NCBI RefSeq assembly: GCF_032017025.1
Contig: NZ_DALZQO010000011.1
Coordinates: forward strand, 1 to 64,000
Length of the DNA stretch: 64,000 nt
DNA from: Hydrogenoanaerobacterium sp032017025
GTDB lineage: Bacteria > Bacillota > Clostridia > Oscillospirales > Ruminococcaceae
Reading direction: 5' to 3'
The notes beneath the pieces are model-generated. The model saw only the letters and a program-made list of their open reading frames with translations, did no database searches and had not been told where the DNA came from. Positions 8,537-16,712 of this stretch are shown piece by piece (the first letter of the stretch is position 1; each line of letters begins with the position of its first letter). Position numbers and translations under genes: made by a program.

Positions 8537-9409
8537 ATGGAAAGTAAAAGATCGAGTATTGTAAAGACAACCATGAACCGCAGAAAACGCAAAACACTTG
8601 GCACGATTGGTATTGTGGTATTTGCAATGGCGGTAATCGGGCTCATCACCGTCGCCATCACCAGCATTAATATGACGGGGCGTATTTTGGATAACACCAA
8701 AGAGAAGCAGAAGCTGGAACACTTTATTCTGCCTGTGATTATGTTTGACCCGCTGACCTTTGATTCGCCGCAGAATGCAGACCCGCTGATGTTGCTGCAG
8801 TCATCGGTGTGGAGCACGCTGCTTTCGAAAAACCGTGACCAGTTTGCAAAAGATGATTACGGCATGATTGTTTTGCCTGCAACCGATGTGGATGTGCAGG
8901 CGGCAAAGCTGTTTGGCCCTGATGTAAAGCTGCAGCATAAAAGCTTTGGTGACTACGAAATCAGCTATATTTACGACGAGGAGCAAAAGGCTTACAGCAT
9001 CCCCGTTGCCACACAGATGGCGGTGTATACCCCTAAAATTTTAAAAATTTCGCATAAAGCAGATTTGTATACGCTAGAGGTAGGTTATATTCCGCCGGGC
9101 AACCTGTGGCAGACCGATGCAGAGGGCAATACCTACGAGCCCGAGCCGGATAAGATCATGCTGGTGGAACTGAAGAAGGTAAAGGGCGGCTACAACATAG
9201 TGGCGCTAAAAGACGGCCCCGACACTCATGCAATTGACCCGAGCCAGGCGCAGCAGGTGACACCGCAGGTGTCCAGCATCATAGAGGACGAGCTATCCTC
9301 TGAAGATGATTCATCCGAGGCCTCCTCTGCCGCAAGCGCCGAGAGCAGCGAAAGCTCATCTGCGGCAAGCTCTTCCTCAGAAGGTTCATCCGCATCCTCT
9401 TCCAAATAA
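8537..9409 (+). CDS. Single-pass membrane protein with Ser-rich tail
   Basis: The ATG at 8537 follows GGGAGGT closely. A longer frame from a TTG at 8486 lacks such a site. The 290 residues comprise a basic N terminus (NRRKRKT), one membrane helix (about 24-45), an extracellular domain with no recognised motif (about 50-250), and a low-complexity tail of Ser, Ala and Glu of about 40 residues. It lies 78 bases after proA and may be read with it. A similar Ser-rich tail ends the unrelated lipoprotein at 36298. Function unknown; likely cell-surface facing. Confidence 0.75.
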   Translation: MESKRSSIVKTTMNRRKRKTLGTIGIVVFAMAVIGLITVAITSINMTGRILDNTKEKQKLEHFILPVIMFDPLTFDSPQNADPLMLLQSSVWSTLLSKNRDQFAKDDYGMIVLPATDVDVQAAKLFGPDVKLQHKSFGDYEISYIYDEEQKAYSIPVATQMAVYTPKILKISHKADLYTLEVGYIPPGNLWQTDAEGNTYEPEPDKIMLVELKKVKGGYNIVALKDGPDTHAIDPSQAQQVTPQVSSIIEDELSSEDDSSEASSAASAESSESSSAASSSSEGSSASSSK

Positions 9410-9421
9410 AAAGTTAGATAT

Positions 9422-9462
9422 AAAAAATACGGATGGTAATTAAAATTACCATCCGTATTTTG
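9422..9462. terminator. Bidirectional terminator between convergent genes
   Basis: A perfect 17-base inverted repeat (9424-9440 with 9445-9461) with terminal A and T runs serves both the plus-strand gene ending at 9409 and tatD on the minus strand. Confidence 0.85.
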
Positions 9463-9479
9463 TTGCATTAATATTACGA

Positions 9480-10253
9480 TTAAAGGGCAATCTGGAATAA
9501 ATCGCACGCGTTTTGGCAGGTAATGTCGAAAAGCTGCTGGGGGTCAATTCCCTTAAGCTCGGCAAGCTTACTGCCTGTGTACACCAGCATACCGCTGTCG
9601 CAGCGCCTGCCGCGGTTTGGCTCGGGCGCCATATAGGGGCAGTCGGTCTCAATCAGCAGCCGATCAAGCGGAATGCTTTGGGCTGCCTCCACCGCCTTTT
9701 TGGCGTTTTTAAAGGTGAGCACGCCGGTAAACCCGAGGTACATTCCAAGCCCCACAACCTCCTTTGCCATTTGGGCACTGCCGCTGTAGCAGTGCAGCAC
9801 TCCGCGCGGGCGGTATTTGTGCAGCAGCTCCATTGTATCTTGATGCGCCTCGCGATCATGGATAATCACAGGGAGATCGAGTTCTGCTGCAAGCTGTAAC
9901 TGCCGCTCGAACACCGCACGCTGCACGTCACGCGGCGATGCGTCGTCGTAGTAATAATCTAATCCGATTTCACCAATCGCAACCACCTTGGGCTGCTTAG
10001 CCAGCTTAGCAAGAACCACGCAGTCTTCCTCAGTGAAGTGGGGTGCAGCGTCGGGGTGAACACCCACCGCACAATAAACCTGCGGGTACCGCTGCGCCAA
10101 GGCCAGAGAGGTCTTACAAGACTCCATGCTCGATGCAGCATTGACAATGCCGCGTACACCGTTTGCAAACAAGCTCTCTAGCAGCTCATGGCGGTCTTCC
10201 TCAAAGCGTTCATCGTCGTAGTGTGCATGTGAATCAAAGATATTCCGGTACAT
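9480..10253 (-). CDS. tatD: TatD-family metal-dependent hydrolase / deoxyribonuclease
   Basis: This 257-residue TIM-barrel hydrolase has metal ligands visible in FDSHAHYDD (residues 6-14), GEIGLDYYYDD, IIHDREAH and ETDCPYMAPEPNRG. Relatives are 3'-5' DNases (YcfH/TatD). In Firmicutes the gene typically lies beside metG, as here. GGAGG precedes the ATG at 10253 by 8 bases. metG upstream has its own terminator, so the two are probably separate units. Confidence 0.92.
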   Translation of the reverse strand: MYRNIFDSHAHYDDERFEEDRHELLESLFANGVRGIVNAASSMESCKTSLALAQRYPQVYCAVGVHPDAAPHFTEEDCVVLAKLAKQPKVVAIGEIGLDYYYDDASPRDVQRAVFERQLQLAAELDLPVIIHDREAHQDTMELLHKYRPRGVLHCYSGSAQMAKEVVGLGMYLGFTGVLTFKNAKKAVEAAQSIPLDRLLIETDCPYMAPEPNRGRRCDSGMLVYTGSKLAELKGIDPQQLFDITCQNACDLFQIAL

Positions 10254-10329
10254 AGTTAGCCTCCTAATTGGCTCTGAAAAACCGTTTGCGCGGCAGTTTC
10301 CAACGCCTGTTTTTGCTCAAAAAACGATA

Positions 10330-10361
10330 AGAATAAAAATGAGGCGGGGATGAACCCCGCC
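10330..10361 (-). terminator. metG terminator
   Basis: GGCGGGG (10343-10349), a 5 base loop and CCCCGCC (10355-10361). On the minus strand the hairpin is followed by ATTTTTATTC. Confidence 0.8.
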
Positions 10362-10418
10362 CCATCCTATTTTTGCTTCATTCTGCTATGACTTACAGCC
10401 AATGGTTGAAAGAGGGTA

Positions 10419-12392
10419 TTAACGAACTTTGGAGCCGTTGGGTACGTCGGAATCGACAAACAGCACCTTAACGTCATTTTCGCCCGCATCTGCAGCAAGA
10501 ATCATACCGTTGCTTTCCACACCGCGCAGCTTCGCGGGTTTGAGGTTGGCTACAACCACAACCTTTTTGCCCACCAAATCGTCCGGTGAGTACCATGTGG
10601 CAATACCCGAAACCACTTGGCGCGGGGTATCGGTGCCGTCATCGAGCTGGAGTTTTAGCAGCTTGTCCGATTTCTCAACCTTGACACATTCCTTGATTTG
10701 GGCAACCTTCAGTGCAACCTTCGCAAAGTCATCAATGGTGATGAGTGTTGCAATGCCCTCAGGCGCGGTCTTTTTCTCCTCCGCCTTGGGAGCCTGCGCT
10801 TTTGCAAGCTCTGCCTGCTTTGCCGCTTGCTCCTCGTCCAGCAGTGCCAGCTCCTTTGCAAGATCAATGCGCGGGAACAAGGTCTCGCCTTTCGTAACCG
10901 CCACGTCAAGTGGCAGCTTGCCGAATACTGTCGCGCTGTCGTAGGTGCGAAGCTCTGCGGCAGCACCGATCTGCTCAAAAATTTTCTCTACGGTTGCGGG
11001 CATAACAGGGGTGAGCAAAACGGACGAAATACGGATGGACTCGAGCAGATTGTACATCACCGTGGCAAGGCGCGGCGCATTTGCCTCGTCTTTTGCCAGC
11101 ACCCAAGGGGCAGTTTCGTCAATGTATTTATTGGTGCGCGAAATCAGTTTAAAGATATCGATGAGCGCTTGCTGGAACGCGTAACGCTCCATCGAGGCAT
11201 CGTATTTTGTTTTCAGCCCATTTGCCATGCCAATCAGCTCGTCATCCAAAGCATCGGTCTTACGCTCAGTCGGCAGCTTGCCGCCAAAGTATTTTTCCAC
11301 CATCGAGACGGTGCGTGAAACCAGGTTGCCCAGGTCGTTTGCAAGGTCGGCATTGATGCGGCTGATGAGTGCTTCGTTGGTAAAGATACCGTCCGACCCA
11401 AACGGAAACTCTCGCATCAGGAAATAGCGCAGCGCATCTACGCCGTAGCGTTCGCACAACACAACAGGGTCCACCACGTTGCCCTTGGATTTACTCATCT
11501 TTCCACCGTCAATCAGCAGCCAGCCGTGACCAAACACTTTTTTGGGCAGGGGCAGGTCGAGCGCCATCAGCATAGCAGGCCAGATAATGGTGTGGAAACG
11601 GGTGATTTCCTTGCCGACAAACTGTACGTCGGCCGGCCAGTATTTCTCAAAATCATGGTATTTGTCATTACCATAGCCCAATGCGGTAATGTAGTTGGAA
11701 AGCGCATCAATCCATACATACACGACATGCTTTGGGTCAAAATCGACAGGTACGCCCCAGTCAAAGGTGGTACGGGAGACGCAAAGATCCTCCAACCCCG
11801 GCTTGATAAAGTTGTTGATCATCTCATTCAGACGGGATGTAGGCTCGACGAAATCGGGGTGTTGCTCGTAGTAGCTCATAAGTTTATCGGCATAGCCCGA
11901 CAGGCGGAAGAAGTAAGCCTCCTCCTCGGCATCAATCACATCACGCCCGCAGTCGGGGCATTTGCCGTCGGTCAGCTGGCTTTCGGTCCAAAACGATTCA
12001 CAAGGGGTGCAGTATTTGCCTTTGTAAACCGATTTATAAATGTCGCCTTTATCGTAAAGTGCTTTAAAAATTTTTTTTACCGATTCAACATGGTAATCGT
12101 CGGTAGTGCGGATGAAACGATCGTGCGAAATGTTCATCAGCTTCCACAAATCCTGTATGCCGTCCACAATATGGTCGACATACTGCTGCGGAATGACACC
12201 GGCAGCTTGTGCTTTTTCTTGAATTTTCTGGCCGTGCTCATCGGTACCGGTGAGGAACATGACATCAAACCCTTGCATTCGCTTAAACCTCGCCATGGTG
12301 TCGGTTGCTACTGTACAGTAGCTGTGTCCGATGTGAAGTTTGTCGGACGGATAATAGATTGGGGTGGTAATGTAAAAATTACCCTTGCTCAT
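10419..12392 (-). CDS. metG: Methionyl-tRNA synthetase
   Basis: This 657-residue class I synthetase has the HIGH signature at 20-23, a zinc knuckle at Cys128, Cys131, Cys145 and Cys148, KMSKS at 298-302, an anticodon-binding helical domain to about 510, an Ala/Glu/Lys linker, and a C-terminal tRNA-binding OB domain (from about 550; DDFAKVALKVAQI). This is the dimerising MetG1 form. The start is set by GGAGGAATTTT directly before ATG at 12392; the open frame upstream is not coding. Confidence 0.96.
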   Translation of the reverse strand: MSKGNFYITTPIYYPSDKLHIGHSYCTVATDTMARFKRMQGFDVMFLTGTDEHGQKIQEKAQAAGVIPQQYVDHIVDGIQDLWKLMNISHDRFIRTTDDYHVESVKKIFKALYDKGDIYKSVYKGKYCTPCESFWTESQLTDGKCPDCGRDVIDAEEEAYFFRLSGYADKLMSYYEQHPDFVEPTSRLNEMINNFIKPGLEDLCVSRTTFDWGVPVDFDPKHVVYVWIDALSNYITALGYGNDKYHDFEKYWPADVQFVGKEITRFHTIIWPAMLMALDLPLPKKVFGHGWLLIDGGKMSKSKGNVVDPVVLCERYGVDALRYFLMREFPFGSDGIFTNEALISRINADLANDLGNLVSRTVSMVEKYFGGKLPTERKTDALDDELIGMANGLKTKYDASMERYAFQQALIDIFKLISRTNKYIDETAPWVLAKDEANAPRLATVMYNLLESIRISSVLLTPVMPATVEKIFEQIGAAAELRTYDSATVFGKLPLDVAVTKGETLFPRIDLAKELALLDEEQAAKQAELAKAQAPKAEEKKTAPEGIATLITIDDFAKVALKVAQIKECVKVEKSDKLLKLQLDDGTDTPRQVVSGIATWYSPDDLVGKKVVVVANLKPAKLRGVESNGMILAADAGENDVKVLFVDSDVPNGSKVR

Positions 12393-12446
12393 TAAAATTC
12401 CTCCTAGCAAAAGATGGTTTAATAACATGTTCATGTTAACCTTATT

Positions 12447-12475
12447 ATTATACCATGTAGCTGTGGGACATACAA
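12447..12475 (-). promoter_or_regulatory. metG promoter
   Basis: On the minus strand TTGTAT (12470-12475), a 17 base spacer and TATAAT (12447-12452). A small palindrome, AACATG-TT-CATGTT (12424-12437), lies just downstream. No T-box or SAM riboswitch is seen in the short leader. Confidence 0.65.
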
Positions 12476-12532
12476 GTTTCGCGCGGGGAAACAAAAGAAA
12501 AGTGGGCAGGGGCAGAAATTTTACAAAATGGG

Positions 12533-12561
12533 TTGGCTTTTGACCAAAAAGTTGTTATAAT
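12533..12561 (+). promoter_or_regulatory. Promoter of the 55-residue ORF
   Basis: TTGGCT (12533-12538), a 17 base spacer and TATAAT (12556-12561). Confidence 0.5.
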
Positions 12562-12607
12562 AATAGGGATAAGCAGTGTCAGCTGTTTTCTGCAAAGGAG
12601 TGCCGCA

Positions 12608-12775
12608 ATGGAGCCGATTGAATACATGGTAAAGCAAATAAACGGTGATTATGCGGTGCTGGTTTCTGCAAAAGGCGTTGAAAACACGGTAGCTATGGCT
12701 TTGTTGCCGCCCGAAACCGATGAGGGCATGCGCCTGCTGTGGCAGAATTTTGAGTATACTGTTATTTCACCTTGA
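12608..12775 (+). CDS. Small 55-residue protein, DUF3006-like in layout
   Basis: The ATG at 12608 is preceded by AAAGGAG, and a promoter fits upstream. The sequence runs MEPIEYMVKQINGDYAVL, then a short acidic stretch with LPPE. That resembles the compact beta-strand layout of DUF3006 proteins (start with a binding-strand motif, then LP), but the match is by eye only. No membrane segment. It lies alone between metG and the tRNA-Ser genes. Confidence 0.6.
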   Translation: MEPIEYMVKQINGDYAVLVSAKGVENTVAMALLPPETDEGMRLLWQNFEYTVISP

Positions 12776-12802
12776 ACTACGCCGAAGTAGGTGCTTTTTC
12801 GC

Positions 12803-12834
12803 TTGACTTTACGCTGGAATTATGGTATTATAAT
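12803..12834 (+). promoter_or_regulatory. tRNA-Ser promoter
   Basis: TTGACT (12803-12808) with TATTAT at 12826-12831 (17 base spacer), overlapping TATAAT at 12829-12834, 17 bases before the tRNA. Confidence 0.7.
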
Positions 12835-12850
12835 TTGCGTCACGAAAAAT

Positions 12851-12937
12851 GGAGAGGTGTCCGAGCGGTTTAAGGAGCTAGTCTTGAAAACTAGTGACTC
12901 GCAAGAGCCGTGGGTTCGAATCCCACCCTCTCCGCCA
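12851..12937 (+). tRNA. tRNA-Ser (anticodon UGA)
   Basis: An 87-base cloverleaf with acceptor GGAGAGG/CCTCTCC, anticodon stem CTAGT/ACTAG with loop CTTGAAA (anticodon TGA), a long variable arm typical of serine tRNAs, TTCGAAT in the T loop, and an encoded CCA. Confidence 0.97.
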
Positions 12938-13043
12938 AACAGGTTTTGCAGAGAGTAGAGCCGTGTTTTGCGGAAAGAGAAAAACTTAAAACAGCCCGTT
13001 TTAAGATGCGCTTGATGTGAAAAACAAAATAGCAACTTTATTT

Positions 13044-13134
13044 GGAGATGTACCCAAGTTGGTGAAGGGGCTCCCCTGCTAAGGGAGTAGGTCGGGAAAC
13101 CGGCGCGAGAGTTCGAGTCTCTCCATCTCCGCCA
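13044..13134 (+). tRNA. tRNA-Ser (anticodon GCU)
   Basis: A 91-base cloverleaf with acceptor GGAGATG/CATCTCC, anticodon stem CTCCC/GGGAG with loop CTGCTAA (anticodon GCT), a long variable arm, and an encoded CCA. It lies 106 bases after the other tRNA-Ser and is probably co-transcribed. The accessory island begins soon after it. Confidence 0.97.
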
Positions 13135-13191
13135 GAAGATTAGGTCAAAATAGATGCAGGGCTGAAAAAGCCAGTGTTTATGCGGCCTTGC

Positions 13192-13228
13192 GAGGGTTTT
13201 GAATGAAAAATTCAAGACCCTCATTTTT
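13192..13228 (+). terminator. Terminator after the tRNA-Ser pair
   Basis: GAGGGT plus TTTGAAT pairs with ATTCAA plus ACCCTC around a GAAA loop, followed by ATTTTTC. Confidence 0.75.
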
Positions 13229-13336
13229 CATAGATGCACCTCGCTTTTTAACAAGAAAGCGGGGTGTTTCTCGTTTTTGGCCGGAATCACTCCGGTAAAC
13301 AATTAAATAAAGCCAATACCCTATGGGGCAATTTTG

Positions 13337-13382
13337 AAGCGGCTGTGTTCTTCGTAACTGAAAAACACAGCCGCTTTTTTTG
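13337..13382 (+). terminator. Second strong terminator at the island edge
   Basis: AAGCGGCTGTGTT (13337-13349) pairs with AACACAGCCGCTT (13364-13376), followed by a run of T. No recognisable gene precedes it within the 200 bases after the previous terminator, so it may belong to a gene lost at the island boundary. Confidence 0.75.
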
Positions 13383-13415
13383 CGTCCAAAATCAAAATGA
13401 AAGGATGGATGCACC

Positions 13416-13880
13416 ATGAAAAATGAACTGGAAACCCTTCGGTTATTTAGCCCTCTCTTCCCTCACATCTACAGGAAGAACGAATGGGGATATATTGACG
13501 ATTACCGGGAGGATTTATCTGCCGGTGAGGTTTTAGAATACGAGGACAAAATCCTTGCCCTCATTCAGAAAGAAAAACTGCCCAGCGGGGGCGAGCGTGG
13601 CCTCGCCGTTTACCTTGATGACGATCTCAGCCGAAAGGTGTACAGCATCAATCCGATTGTTGAGGAATGGAACGGTGAGCTGTGGGGCGTGACCGAGGTG
13701 CAAACCCACGGTACCCTTTCTCCCTCCTCAAGCAGCTGGGCTTTCTGCCTCTCAACTCCCGGCATGAATTTCATGTGCTGCGCCGCTTCTTTGAAAAAGG
13801 TGAATTCGCTACAGAATATCTGCAGGAAGAACTGGAGCTGGCACAGCAGAACCTCCCGCCTCCTGAGTTTGAGGAACTGA
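13416..13880 (+). pseudogene. N-terminal fragment of a conserved island protein, fused out of frame to a methylase
   Basis: The ATG at 13416 has an AAAGGATGG site. About 100 residues look like a real protein (LRLFSPLFPHIYRKNEWGY, then an acidic region and VYLDDDLSRKVYSINP). After about base 13716 the composition collapses into Ser/Cys-rich text, because the DNA there encodes the methylase in another frame. The gene therefore lost its 3' end in a deletion. I do not recognise the family with certainty; similar short proteins sit beside methylase genes in Clostridial elements (recollection only). Confidence 0.6.
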
Positions 13881-14434
13881 GGGCTATCCTGCTGGAACAG
13901 GCCGAGCCAAGCGATGTATGGAGGGCTGCCGCCTTTTTCAAACTCATCCGCTACAGCTACGGCAGCGGCTGCACCTCCTACGGCTGCCAGCCCTTTGATA
14001 TCCGCAAGGTGTTCGCTGTGATATGGGAGGCATCGAGGCGGCTTGCGAACACCGTGGTGGAAAATAAGGACTTTGAGGCATTGATCCGGCAGTACGACCG
14101 GGACGATGCCTTTTTTTATTGCGATCCGCCGTATTACATGACCGAGGGGCATTATGCGGTGGAGTTTCTGAAATCCGACCACCAGCGGCTTCGGGATGCG
14201 CTGGCAGGCTGCAAGGGAAAGTGGATGGTCAGCTACAACGACTGCGAATTCATCCGTGAGCTGTATCGGGATTACACCATCACCCCGGTCACCCGCCTGA
14301 GCAATCTGGCGCAGCGGTATGAGGGCGGCTGCGAATACCCGGAGGTCATCATCACCAACTACGATCCCAAGGAGCGGGAAAAGGATACGTTCCAATTAAA
14401 TCTATTTGATTTCGGAGGTGAATTTGAAGAATGA
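13721..14434 (+). pseudogene. D12-class adenine-specific DNA methyltransferase, N terminus deleted
   Basis: From SLLKQLGFLPLNSRHEF onward this is a Dam-like N6-adenine methylase. The catalytic DPPY motif is in FFYCDPPYYMTEGHY, followed by the D12-class C-terminal blocks (WMVSYNDCEFIRELY, YPEVIITNY). The N-terminal region that binds S-adenosylmethionine, with the FxGxG-type motif and the following HKPPS-like block, is absent: the frame enters directly at the mid-domain. Roughly 60 to 70 residues are missing, so methylation activity is unlikely. The stop overlaps the next ATG by 4 bases, so the rest of the operon arrangement is preserved. Confidence 0.8.
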
Positions 14435-14820
14435 CCGGACTTGAAAAAATCCGCTGGGCAAAAGCCCTGATTGAGGAAGAAAGCGGCGGTGCCTATCAGT
14501 TTGTGGTAGGCAATGTGCATGATGACCTGTATCTGCGCTGCGGAGATAAAACCAATGTAGGTCTGTTTCTGACCGTGCAGCAGAACGGAAAAACCGGCAG
14601 CTATGACTGTGTTTTCAAGGGATATACCCGCATAAGCAGCGGATACCACAACGCCAAGGCGATGCAGAGGCTGGCTGGCGAGTACAAGCAGGCCGCATAT
14701 TTTCTCCGGGAAATGGAGATCGCCAACATCTCTCTGACCGGTGATGAGCTTGCCGCCTTTGTTGCCGAGCTGAAATCACCAGAGGAACAACAAATCAACA
14801 CCCCGCAGATGGGGATGTAA
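14431..14820 (+). CDS. Conserved island protein of unknown function
   Basis: The 129 residues start at an ATG overlapping the methylase stop (ATGA). The sequence begins TGLEKIRWAKALIEEES and ends with a short tail, QQINTPQMGM. No membrane segment or known motif. A related tail, PPMQMGGM, ends the broken SpoVG-like gene 2 kb downstream. Function unknown. Translational coupling to the methylase suggests membership of the same module. Confidence 0.7.
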   Translation: MTGLEKIRWAKALIEEESGGAYQFVVGNVHDDLYLRCGDKTNVGLFLTVQQNGKTGSYDCVFKGYTRISSGYHNAKAMQRLAGEYKQAAYFLREMEIANISLTGDELAAFVAELKSPEEQQINTPQMGM

Positions 14821-14835
14821 AGGAGGCTTACAGTT

Positions 14836-15264
14836 ATGAAAATCATTGAAACCAAGGGCAGGGTTGCCGAGGACGGCAGCATCACCCTGCCACCCGGTAT
14901 GTTGGAAACCATGTGCGTCACCGCCGGTGATACCGTACATTTGGCGTATTTGTCCCATCATCCGGTGAAACAAATCAACAGTTACGGCGAGTTTTTTCTC
15001 ACCAAGGACGGCATCGACCATGTAAACGAGCCGGTGGAAGCACCGGAAGCCGCAGAGCTTTGTGTGCCTCATGCGCTTTTGGAGGCGGCAGGCATTCCGC
15101 TGGATGATGATCTGGATATCCGCTGCGAGGACGGCGCAATCATCATCGGCAGTGCCGATCCCGTCAGACAGCTGCCGCCCCAGCTCATGGAGCTGTTCGA
15201 CAGTCTTGGCGTGAGCCATGATACCATCCGCTGTGTGCTGGAGGGAGGTGCGGAGGATGAATAA
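14836..15264 (+). CDS. AbrB/MazE-like protein with two beta-hairpin units
   Basis: The 142-residue protein has an N-terminal unit (IIETKGRVAEDGSITLPPGML) resembling the swapped-hairpin AbrB fold and a second similar unit around 75-110 (LCVPHALLEAAGIPLDDDLDIRCEDGAIII). AbrB-type folds bind DNA as dimers. Two units in one chain would mimic a dimer, but DNA binding is inferred. GGAGG lies ahead of the ATG. Its last 8 bases overlap the next gene, another AbrB-like protein. Confidence 0.65.
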   Translation: MKIIETKGRVAEDGSITLPPGMLETMCVTAGDTVHLAYLSHHPVKQINSYGEFFLTKDGIDHVNEPVEAPEAAELCVPHALLEAAGIPLDDDLDIRCEDGAIIIGSADPVRQLPPQLMELFDSLGVSHDTIRCVLEGGAEDE

Positions 15265-15541
15265 GAAGCCTATCTATAAGCTGATGGACGGCAAAGGCCG
15301 GGTGCTGATTCCCAAGGAGCTGCGCACCGCCAGCAGCATGGATTACGGAGATATTGTCCGCCTGAGCATTACCAATGGTACGGTCAGCGTGCAAAAGGTG
15401 GACATCATCGAAATCGGCGACCAGTCCCCGGAGGCGGTGGAGGCCTATGTCCGTGCGGCATTCAAGACCATGCCGGACGATACGAGGCTCTCCCTCATTT
15501 CCGACCTGACCGCCCTGCTGCAGCAGAAAAAGGAGGGCTGA
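15257..15541 (+). CDS. AbrB/SpoVT-family DNA-binding protein
   Basis: The 94 residues begin with the AbrB hairpin (YKLMDGKGRVLIPKELRTAS; SMDYGDIVRLSITNG) and end in a helical tail (VEAYVRAAFKTMPDDTRLSLISDLTALLQQ). The ATG at 15257 uses the CGGAGG inside the preceding gene. Probably a transition-state-type regulator of the island, paired with the double-unit protein upstream. Confidence 0.8.
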   Translation: MNKKPIYKLMDGKGRVLIPKELRTASSMDYGDIVRLSITNGTVSVQKVDIIEIGDQSPEAVEAYVRAAFKTMPDDTRLSLISDLTALLQQKKEG

Positions 15542-15544
15542 CGA

Positions 15545-16105
15545 ATGGAACGAAATACTCTTTATACCTCCAAAGACTGTTCGGCAACCGGCTTGGGCTG
15601 CAGTATTCAGGGGAAAGTTGTCGTAATCAGTCAGGATACTCCTGAACGGCAGCTGTATTTCTGCCTCTGCGGAAACGGAGCCGGTGCCAACCCAAGTGGC
15701 TGTGCTGTCTTTTTGGTGTCCCTGCGTACCGGGGAGTTTGCCCTCAAAAATCGCAACGAGGTCATCGGTGTGCTGAAGCCGGAGCTTCTGCCGGACAGCG
15801 CCAAGCTGCAGCTCTCCCAAATCAGGCCGGTGGGGGCGTTGGATTCGAAAAATCACGAACCGAAATACAGCGGCTACAGCTTTCTGCCCGATGGCCGCTA
15901 TGCCTCCGGCGTGTGGCTCTGCACCGAGCAGGAAGCGCTGGACTATATGGAGATGCAGAAGCCCTACCAGCACCGCATCATGCTCTGCGACCGGGATGAT
16001 TTCTGTGTATTGGAAATGGAAAACGGCATACTCCTGCATCCCACGGAGGAAGCGACGGAGGCTTTCCGGCAAGCCTCGGAGGATGGAGGCCTGACTATGA
16101 CATAA
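15545..16105 (+). CDS. Conserved island protein of unknown function
   Basis: The 186-residue soluble protein starts 3 bases after the previous stop. The N-terminal part has several Cys residues (CSATGLGCSIQGK, FCLCGNGAGANPSGCAVF), possibly a metal or redox site. The C-terminal half resembles a beta-rich domain (YSFLPDGRYASGVWLCTEQEALDYM). I do not recognise it. Position suggests an auxiliary gene of the conjugative element. Confidence 0.65.
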   Translation: MERNTLYTSKDCSATGLGCSIQGKVVVISQDTPERQLYFCLCGNGAGANPSGCAVFLVSLRTGEFALKNRNEVIGVLKPELLPDSAKLQLSQIRPVGALDSKNHEPKYSGYSFLPDGRYASGVWLCTEQEALDYMEMQKPYQHRIMLCDRDDFCVLEMENGILLHPTEEATEAFRQASEDGGLTMT

Positions 16106-16118
16106 AGGAGGCAAGCTC

Positions 16119-16667
16119 ATGCGAAATATCCGAATGGAAAAAGACATCATCTTGTACTACGGCAACCCTGCCGGGTATGTCAGCGGAAGCAAGGCGGTGG
16201 TCGATCCCCTGTTTGAATCGGAGGAACTGAAAGCCTTTCTCAGCCGCCAAAAGGATATCGGCGAGGTGAAATGGACGGACGGTGTGTATGATCGTCTTGT
16301 AAACGGACAGAGGGATACCCAAGAACTTACCCCGCTGAAAAGCTGCCGTGTATGGCAGCTCAAGCCCGAATCAGATATCCGGATGCGCTTCATCAATCTT
16401 GGAGATTTCTGCAAGGAGTTCGGCGAACCCAAAATGTCCGATTACCAGACGGTGTATGACGGTGAGGTGGAAACCAACGATCTGGAGGCGCTGTACACCA
16501 AATTCAACACAGCTCATTCACCCGACTATGTGGGGCATTCCCTCTCCATGTCGGATGTGCTGGAGCTGTATGATAAAAACGGCAGCAGCTTCTTCTACTG
16601 CGACCGTTTCGGGTTTCAGGAAATCGGCTTCACACCACCGGAACAGACACAGACCATGCAGCTCTAA
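16119..16667 (+). CDS. YodL-domain protein
   Basis: Of 182 residues, the C-terminal 75 match the YodL domain pattern: SDYQTVYDGEVETNDLEALY, then KFNTAHSPDYVGHSLSMSDV and a final YCDRFGFQEIGF. YodL domains are frequent in proteins of Clostridial conjugative elements; their biochemical role is not established. The N-terminal 100 residues are unassigned. The AAAGGAGG site is good. It follows the 15545 gene by 13 bases. Confidence 0.8.
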   Translation: MRNIRMEKDIILYYGNPAGYVSGSKAVVDPLFESEELKAFLSRQKDIGEVKWTDGVYDRLVNGQRDTQELTPLKSCRVWQLKPESDIRMRFINLGDFCKEFGEPKMSDYQTVYDGEVETNDLEALYTKFNTAHSPDYVGHSLSMSDVLELYDKNGSSFFYCDRFGFQEIGFTPPEQTQTMQL

Positions 16668-16712
16668 AAGGGCTGTTTTTTTATTGCCAAAATGCGAAAG
16701 GAGATAGAAATC

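Noticed and set aside
7790..8722. Long minus-strand frame opposite proA
   Set aside because: Antisense shadow of proA; no family resemblance or start context.
11526..12395. Long plus-strand frame opposite metG
   Set aside because: Antisense shadow of the full-length methionyl-tRNA synthetase gene.
12393..12446. T-box or SAM riboswitch before metG
   Set aside because: Promoter to start distance is too short; only a small palindrome is present.
12820..13224. Minus-strand frame of 134 residues across the tRNA-Ser genes
   Set aside because: It is the complement of two tRNA genes.
13135..13415. tRNA-Ser (GCU) as the attachment site of the 13.4-24.2 kb island
   Set aside because: No copy of the tRNA 3' end was found at the far side, and no integrase is present.
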